DNA from: Coriobacteriales bacterium | GTDB taxonomy: Bacteria; Actinomycetota; Coriobacteriia; Coriobacteriales; UBA8131 | Reading direction: 5' to 3' | Length of the DNA stretch: 10,068 nucleotides | NCBI GenBank assembly: GCA_031267175.1 | Contig: JAIRZP010000192.1 | Location: 1 to 10,068, forward strand | Shown here: one piece after another, positions 5,586 through 10,068 of the stretch | Numbering within the stretch: the first letter of the stretch is position 1 | How the letters are laid out: each line of letters begins with the position of its first letter | Translations under genes and position numbers: made by a program | The notes under the pieces: generated by a model | The model's input: the letters and a program-made list of their open reading frames with translations, nothing else | Databases searched by the model: none | Told to the model about the DNA's origin: nothing

Positions 5586-8500
5586 TCATAGGAATAGCTT
5601 ACGAGCTCTGCTTTGAATGAGGATGAGGGCTACAAATGCTGCCGCCAGCAAGGCGAAGAAGGGGGTATATTCGTTGAAGAGGGCTACGGATTCAGCCATG
5701 TCTTCCAGGATGATGAAGAGGATCAGCGGAGCTAGCCCCACGATAATGGCAAGCGAGCGCAAGATATTGTACCGCCGCTTGGCGTGTGTCTTGCCAGCAG
5801 CCTCAGAATCCAGCCTCGTGTCACCAGCAACGGCCTCAGAGCTCCGCCTTGCATCACTACGGGCATCCCTCTTCAATGTACCAAAGCTCCGTATGAGAAG
5901 CACGAGGGCTGCGATGCAACAGACGAGAGAGGCGATGAGGTTGAAGAGGCTCCAATGCGAGCCGTCAAAAGCGGCAAGTGGCACGTCATCCGACAACAGT
6001 CGATTGAGTACGTCCAAGAAGCTTTGTTGGGAGTCTTCCGCTCCTTCCTCTCCTGATTCTGGTGTTGTTGCAGCGGGAGGTGTGATGGACGGGGGCATCG
6101 TCGGGAAAACCGCAGTAACAGGAGGTATCGTCTCCGAAGGCACGGTGTCAGCGTTGCCGGTGCTCTCGAATCGTGCGACATAGGTGGCATCTGCGGTTAC
6201 CAACGAGGAGCTACCAGGCAGGGACGGCGCCCACCCGGCAAAACGGTATCCATCGTCGGGTTCGGGAGTAGGGATGCGTACTGCCGTGCCAAAGCTTGTT
6301 CCGCTCAGGATATTCGGATACTCGGTAACGCCCAGCAGGCTTCCGCCATCAGTTGCTCTGAAGGCAACGGCATAGGTAGAGAGGTCATAGTAAAGGCTGA
6401 GTACGAGGCTTCCGTCCACATCGACCTTACCTGACGGGTTGCTGATGGTTCTGTTGTAAGAGAATTCTTCATAGGATCTCGGTGCTACGGTGATGTAACG
6501 GTCAATCTCCGCCGTGAGCTGGTAAGTGGCTACCAGACGGTAGCTCCAGTCCAAGCCTTGTTGATAATGATTCACGGTATAGAGGGCATGGTTGTAGGCC
6601 AGGTACTTGAAAACTATCACGTTTTGGCGCAGGTCCTGAGAGATCTGCAACGGCAGCTGTGCTGAAACGGGATAATAACCGGGGATAGGCACATGGTTCT
6701 CTGTTACGTACGAATGGTAGGTGGTCCTGGTCGCGGGCAAGAGGAGCTGCTGCCCCTCAACCGTCTCATACCTCACCTGATAGGTTCCGGAAACAAATGG
6801 TCGGTATGAGAAGATCAACTCGGTGCCCCTGCCGGTTATCGTGACGCTTTTGGTGACTGAATCCGGGATATACCCGCTAATCACCTTTGCCGTGGCAGTC
6901 TGAGATGACCCAACGGCAATACCTCTGAAGGCAAGAGGGCTGGCAAGGCTCCTGTTTGTTTCCTGTTCACGGAAGAATACCGTATAGCTTCCCGATTGCT
7001 CGGGAATCCATGTTGCCACAAGGTCAAGACTGCGGACGACCCGGTTATTGAAGCTGAAGACCACATTCTTGCCCCGCTCCTTCCAGCCTGCAAAGAGATG
7101 GCCAGGCTTTACCGGCTCATCATAGGGAGCGACATACCCACCTGACAGGATGTATTGCGGGGCATCTGTGCCGCTGCCGCCAGCAAGGTCAAAGATCACC
7201 TGGTAGCTTGGTGCCACCCACCGTGCGTAGAGCATCAGCTCCCTGGCGGGCATCTTCAAGGTCTTGAGATCTACCTTTGCGGAGTCCTCAAAATAAGGAG
7301 AGGAATACCATCCCGCAAAATCGTAGTCGCTGTTGGCAGCAGGAGCATCGGGCTCGAAGAGATGCCCTGGGTACTCTGCCAGAGCATCCTGATACCAGAG
7401 GCCATCGATCCGCTCTACGGTAGCACCCTTGCTGTTAAAGACTACCGAGTACCGCCCCCGGTCGTGATAGATCTGGTAGACAGCCCCATCGATATATTTG
7501 AGGTACAGCGTATTGTTGCTTTCGACTATCTCCGGCCCGTTGGCTCTAACTGACACGAAGCCGGTATCCGGTACTACCGTCACGTACGTGCCTGAAGCCC
7601 GGGTTGCTTTGTAGGATCTGACCAGTTCGTAGTCCTCGCTCGTATCGGTACCGCCGCTGAAGTCCTGGTAGTAATGTTCTATGGTTATGGTTGTCATCTG
7701 TGTACCGGGAGGATACACCGTCAACTTGAGGAACAGTTCCCCGGCATTGTTTATGCCGCCCAGTTCGAGCGATCGGGCCGACATCTCTCCCACTGTGATA
7801 GTAACATCATAGGCATACGCCGAGTCACCGATATTCCAGTTGTAAGGATTCAGATCCTCCACCGTGGAACCTGCGTAAGCCAGCTGCTGTACGCGAGGCC
7901 ATGCAGTGCTCAAATCTGCCGAGTACTTTGCTATGATCCGATACTCTCCGTTGAGGTATTCCCTTCCCCCTATGTTGAGGGAGACATCGGCGCTGTTGTA
8001 TTGCCAACCGGCCCATGCGCCACCGGATTTACCGGGGAACAGAAAGGTATAGGTTATGGTGGCAAGGTCGTAATAGATGTTATAGCTTGTCGATCCGTCG
8101 CTTTTTACCACGACGTCCTTATTGGCTGCATAGGTCTGTGCCGCATTTCTTGGATAGTACTTATTGAAGAGGTCAGGCGTCGTAACACCGTTGTTCAAAG
8201 GAAATCCGATGTATCCTTCACCACTTGCATAGCTGGGATAAAACCCGGTAAAATCCGGCTTCGATCCTGTGGCGAAGATTTGAGAGGTATCAACAGAGGC
8301 GATTCTATAGTCGCCGCTCCGGGCATCCTCAATCCAATGTATGACGGTAACCGCAGCCTCAGCATGCTCATTCCACCTGGCGACGAAGGTCATGTCGGCT
8401 TCGGGGAAGGTAACAGGAAGTGTCTTGTCCCAGGAAACGAAGTCAAAGCCCTCGCGGAGGGGATCCGCAGTGGAGGGGTACGTCACTGGTTGTCCGTAGC

Positions 8501-9515
8501 GCCCTGCAAGAGGCTCAAGGTAGGATCCTCCTCTGGAATCAAAATACAGCGCTACCGTATTGCGCACGTAGTAGATATTGAGTTCAAGACTGCCGTTTGA
8601 GGATACGACGCCCCGCTGTTCGTCACTCAGTGCGGAAAACCCAGGATAGTGATTTGCCTGGGCAACCACTGTCTGTCCATTGGCCCCATAGAAGACCTCG
8701 ACGAGGGGGTTCTCATAGCCGGACAGGTCGAGTCTCTCAAAATGGTGGATCACCTTATAGGGTGTTCCAGAAGAGGGGGAGTAGGTGACGGTATACCACA
8801 CATCCTGCGTCACCGAAGCCAAAGCGATGTGCGTTGAGGGAAGGTTGGGAGTAAAGCCGGCCATGGCTGGTGAGGCTATGTCCTGAGTAAAGGGGGCACC
8901 TTCTTCAACTGAGGCACCGTAGGACTGTTCCGCAGTATCGCCATTGGTGAATACGTATTGGATGGCTACCGTAAACGTTTTCATTTCTCTATAGACAGCA
9001 TGGACGGTGAGGTCATCGGTAACATCGGTAACATCCATATCCCATTTGACAAAGATATGCCCCTCTCTTGAAGGTGGCATAGGTGTGGGGGAAACATCTC
9101 CCGCTTTGACCTCGAATGACCCCAGGATTGTCGCTCTGTCCCAATCGTAGAAGGTAACGACATACATCCCCTCCTCGGACTCGTCCTTGTCCTCTGTAAC
9201 CTCTGTGTCCTCTGCGGCGGCGAAGAGGATTTCTGCGCTGTCACTTTGAGCCGCCGCTGGTGCGTACTCTCCGGCAGCATACCCTTCTACGACACAGTCT
9301 CCTGTGCAGTCTCCGGTACAATCTTCTCCGGCGCAATCCGCTGACGCGCAGCTCTCTGCCGTGCAACCCTGTTCACAACAGCCCTCTACTGTGCACCCAA
9401 GAACCTCATGCGTAGTGTTGATATCCTGGGCAAAAGCCAGGAAGGGGATGAACCCTGCCAAAAGAAGCACCGCTATAGCAGTACTCAAACTCTTGTGTAG
9501 TGCATTCTTCAGCAT
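5586..9515 (-). CDS. Giant surface protein with InlB/MucBP-type repeats, Cys-rich N-terminus and three-helix anchor
   Basis: The 1309-residue secreted protein has a signal peptide at 1-29 (cleavage AFA|QD). Residues 41-74 contain nine Cys in a C-x4 then C-x3 array (CTVEG, CCEQG, CTAES, CASAD, CAGED, CTGD, CTGD). An acidic linker follows to ~116. List_Bact/InlB-B-type beta-grasp repeats lie at about 118-176, 321-381, 689-767, 771-837 and 1048-1117; each has a VxF start and an FxxW (GHIFVKW, GFDFVSW, YDFAGW, GHLFAGW, YRFAGW) and ends AxW or ARF. Between them are MucBP-like modules (about 181-320, 388-485, 608-687, 842-970, 975-1046) ending in YYxxN/D motifs. A Thr/Pro-rich stalk is at 1120-1155. 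There is no LPXTG. Instead there are three hydrophobic helices (about 1189-1209, 1249-1270, 1284-1300) separated by a basic loop, a known C-terminal arrangement of such proteins. Start at 9515 with AAGGAG 6 nt upstream. Role: likely adhesion or matrix; ligand unknown. Confidence 0.88.
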   Translation of the reverse strand: MLKNALHKSLSTAIAVLLLAGFIPFLAFAQDINTTHEVLGCTVEGCCEQGCTAESCASADCAGEDCTGDCTGDCVVEGYAAGEYAPAAAQSDSAEILFAAAEDTEVTEDKDESEEGMYVVTFYDWDRATILGSFEVKAGDVSPTPMPPSREGHIFVKWDMDVTDVTDDLTVHAVYREMKTFTVAIQYVFTNGDTAEQSYGASVEEGAPFTQDIASPAMAGFTPNLPSTHIALASVTQDVWYTVTYSPSSGTPYKVIHHFERLDLSGYENPLVEVFYGANGQTVVAQANHYPGFSALSDEQRGVVSSNGSLELNIYYVRNTVALYFDSRGGSYLEPLAGRYGQPVTYPSTADPLREGFDFVSWDKTLPVTFPEADMTFVARWNEHAEAAVTVIHWIEDARSGDYRIASVDTSQIFATGSKPDFTGFYPSYASGEGYIGFPLNNGVTTPDLFNKYYPRNAAQTYAANKDVVVKSDGSTSYNIYYDLATITYTFLFPGKSGGAWAGWQYNSADVSLNIGGREYLNGEYRIIAKYSADLSTAWPRVQQLAYAGSTVEDLNPYNWNIGDSAYAYDVTITVGEMSARSLELGGINNAGELFLKLTVYPPGTQMTTITIEHYYQDFSGGTDTSEDYELVRSYKATRASGTYVTVVPDTGFVSVRANGPEIVESNNTLYLKYIDGAVYQIYHDRGRYSVVFNSKGATVERIDGLWYQDALAEYPGHLFEPDAPAANSDYDFAGWYSSPYFEDSAKVDLKTLKMPARELMLYARWVAPSYQVIFDLAGGSGTDAPQYILSGGYVAPYDEPVKPGHLFAGWKERGKNVVFSFNNRVVRSLDLVATWIPEQSGSYTVFFREQETNRSLASPLAFRGIAVGSSQTATAKVISGYIPDSVTKSVTITGRGTELIFSYRPFVSGTYQVRYETVEGQQLLLPATRTTYHSYVTENHVPIPGYYPVSAQLPLQISQDLRQNVIVFKYLAYNHALYTVNHYQQGLDWSYRLVATYQLTAEIDRYITVAPRSYEEFSYNRTISNPSGKVDVDGSLVLSLYYDLSTYAVAFRATDGGSLLGVTEYPNILSGTSFGTAVRIPTPEPDDGYRFAGWAPSLPGSSSLVTADATYVARFESTGNADTVPSETIPPVTAVFPTMPPSITPPAATTPESGEEGAEDSQQSFLDVLNRLLSDDVPLAAFDGSHWSLFNLIASLVCCIAALVLLIRSFGTLKRDARSDARRSSEAVAGDTRLDSEAAGKTHAKRRYNILRSLAIIVGLAPLILFIILEDMAESVALFNEYTPFFALLAAAFVALILIQSRARKLFL

Positions 9516-9521
9516 AATGAA

Positions 9522-9527
9522 CTCCTT
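9522..9527 (-). promoter_or_regulatory. Ribosome binding site of the giant surface protein gene
   Basis: AAGGAG on the minus strand, 6 nt before the ATG at 9515-9513, confirms the chosen start. Confidence 0.7.
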
Positions 9528-9558
9528 GCCCTCTCAAGTACTCCCTCCCCCCTCTATT

Positions 9559-9590
9559 AATGAGGATATCCACCAATGAGGATATCCACC
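9559..9590. repeat. Perfect 16-bp tandem duplication in the leader of the giant gene
   Basis: AATGAGGATATCCACC occurs twice back to back (9559-9574 and 9575-9590) with no mismatch. Each copy holds the 8-bp palindrome GGATATCC, so the pair gives two dyads exactly 16 bp apart. It lies 44-75 nt upstream of the start codon and downstream of the candidate -10. It could be a repressor or roadblock site, or a slippage duplication. Confidence 0.75.
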
Positions 9591-9635
9591 GTTACTGCCA
9601 ACCATCGACAGATGTAACCTCAAGGTATGAGCAAC

Positions 9636-9644
9636 AGTATAGCA
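9636..9644 (-). promoter_or_regulatory. Candidate extended -10 promoter of the giant surface protein gene
   Basis: On the minus strand this reads TGCTATACT, an extended -10. The -35 region is weak (GGAGAT at 17 bp). It implies a leader of about 115 nt containing the 16-bp tandem repeat. It closely matches the -10 in the invertible segment (TGTTATACT). Confidence 0.4.
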
Positions 9645-9674
9645 GGCGTTACTTGCGCATCTCCAAAAAATCAC

Positions 9675-9709
9675 AAAAAAAGCACAATTGTTACCAAATC
9701 GGTGGCAAT
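9675..9709 (-). terminator. Weak candidate terminator after the permease gene
   Basis: On the minus strand, ATTGCCACC (9709-9701) can pair with GGTAACAAT (9695-9687) with two internal mismatches and a 5-nt loop. Five nucleotides later comes a run of seven T (9681-9675). It sits 37 bp beyond the permease stop codon and ahead of the giant gene's candidate promoter. The stem is poor, so efficiency is doubtful. Confidence 0.3.
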
Positions 9710-9745
9710 TATGCCGAATCCGTGTCGGTTTGCTCTGCCATCCCC

Positions 9746-10068
9746 TCACCTGACATCCTGCCGCCTGAACACGAGGCAACCTATGATGGTGGTGAGGGCG
9801 ATGAAAGCCACGCTCGCGATGACGCTTTGTACGAGGAAGGCCGGGTCGCCCAGGTTGTCGGCAAGGCGCGTGATGTAGTAGTTCGGGAGCATCCGCGCAA
9901 ACAGGCCGAGCCCGTCAAAGGCTGTGAATATGTCGGTGAGGACTCCGGAAATAATCACGGCAAAGGTGCCGATGGATACGCAGAACACGATGTTGTGTAT
10001 GAGGAAGGCCAGCATGCAGGCGAGCGCCACATAGCAGAGGTGGTAGAGCAGCTGTAGCGCAAAGATAC
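9746..10068 (-). CDS. ABC-2 type transporter permease, C-terminal part
   Basis: The frame is open to the window edge and ends RRQDVR-TGA at 9748-9746, so about 106 C-terminal residues are present; the start lies outside. Three hydrophobic segments are visible (LLYHLCYVALACMLAFLI, FCVSIGTFAVIISGVL, VIASVAFIALTTIIGCLVF), separated by a loop with MLPNYYITRLADNLGDP. The final helix followed by a short FRRQDV tail is the usual ending of ABC-2 permeases of the bacitracin/lantibiotic-immunity (BcrB/NatB-like) type, which pair with a cytoplasmic ATPase to export peptides, drugs or lipids. Substrate cannot be told; the ATPase gene would be expected outside the window. A GTG at 10030 is internal, because coding sequence continues upstream of it without a stop. 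Confidence 0.7.
   Translation of the reverse strand, partial: IFALQLLYHLCYVALACMLAFLIHNIVFCVSIGTFAVIISGVLTDIFTAFDGLGLFARMLPNYYITRLADNLGDPAFLVQSVIASVAFIALTTIIGCLVFRRQDVR

Noticed and set aside
7674..8600. Long plus-strand ORF antisense to the giant surface gene
   Set aside because: It is a frame shadow of the 1309-residue gene, with no start signal or domain of its own.

Overview
The window looks like chromosome from an anaerobic Gram-positive bacterium with moderately high GC. Two features point to Gram-positive surfaces: a sortase-anchored LPTTG protein, and a giant secreted protein built from InlB/MucBP-type modules. I favour Coriobacteriia (Actinomycetota) from the style of the surface proteins, the LarC and the toxin relic, but no marker gene proves it. 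Genes are spread over both strands, with few operons and a lot of accessory or decaying DNA.

Layout, left to right. (1) 2-376 (+) is the 3' end of a secreted DUF4430 protein. (2) 377-601 is a convergent intergenic stretch with a long imperfect inverted repeat of REP/MITE type. (3) 602-2053 (-) is larC, the nickel-inserting enzyme of nickel-pincer cofactor synthesis, with a large His-rich insert. (4) 2132-2740 (+) is a small serine recombinase of the resolvase/invertase type. (5) 2766-2971 holds two 27-bp near-identical inverted repeats around a short AT-rich segment containing a promoter-like -10. (6) 3025-4725 (+) is an LPTTG cell-wall surface protein with four ~30-residue repeats. (7) 4726-5585 has no intact gene; it contains relics of a histidine kinase 3' end and a HicA-like toxin 5' end. 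(8) 5586-9515 (-) is a 1309-residue multi-domain surface protein with a Cys-rich N-terminal array and a three-helix C-terminal anchor. (9) 9516-9745 is its leader and promoter region, with a 16-bp tandem duplication. (10) 9746-10068 (-) is the C-terminal part of an ABC-2 type permease.

The most interesting unit is items 4-6. Recombinase, paired inverted recombination-site-like repeats and surface protein follow one another on the same strand, with only ~35 bp between the right repeat and the Shine-Dalgarno of the surface gene. Each repeat is itself an imperfect palindrome centred on an asymmetric AC/GT dinucleotide, as expected for a serine-recombinase dimer site. The best -10 element in the segment (extended TGTTATACT) points leftward, away from the surface gene. 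The simplest reading is a self-contained ON/OFF inversion switch (inverton) controlling the LPTTG protein, possibly caught in the OFF orientation. This is an inference from layout and sequence symmetry. It needs reads or PCR showing the flipped junctions.
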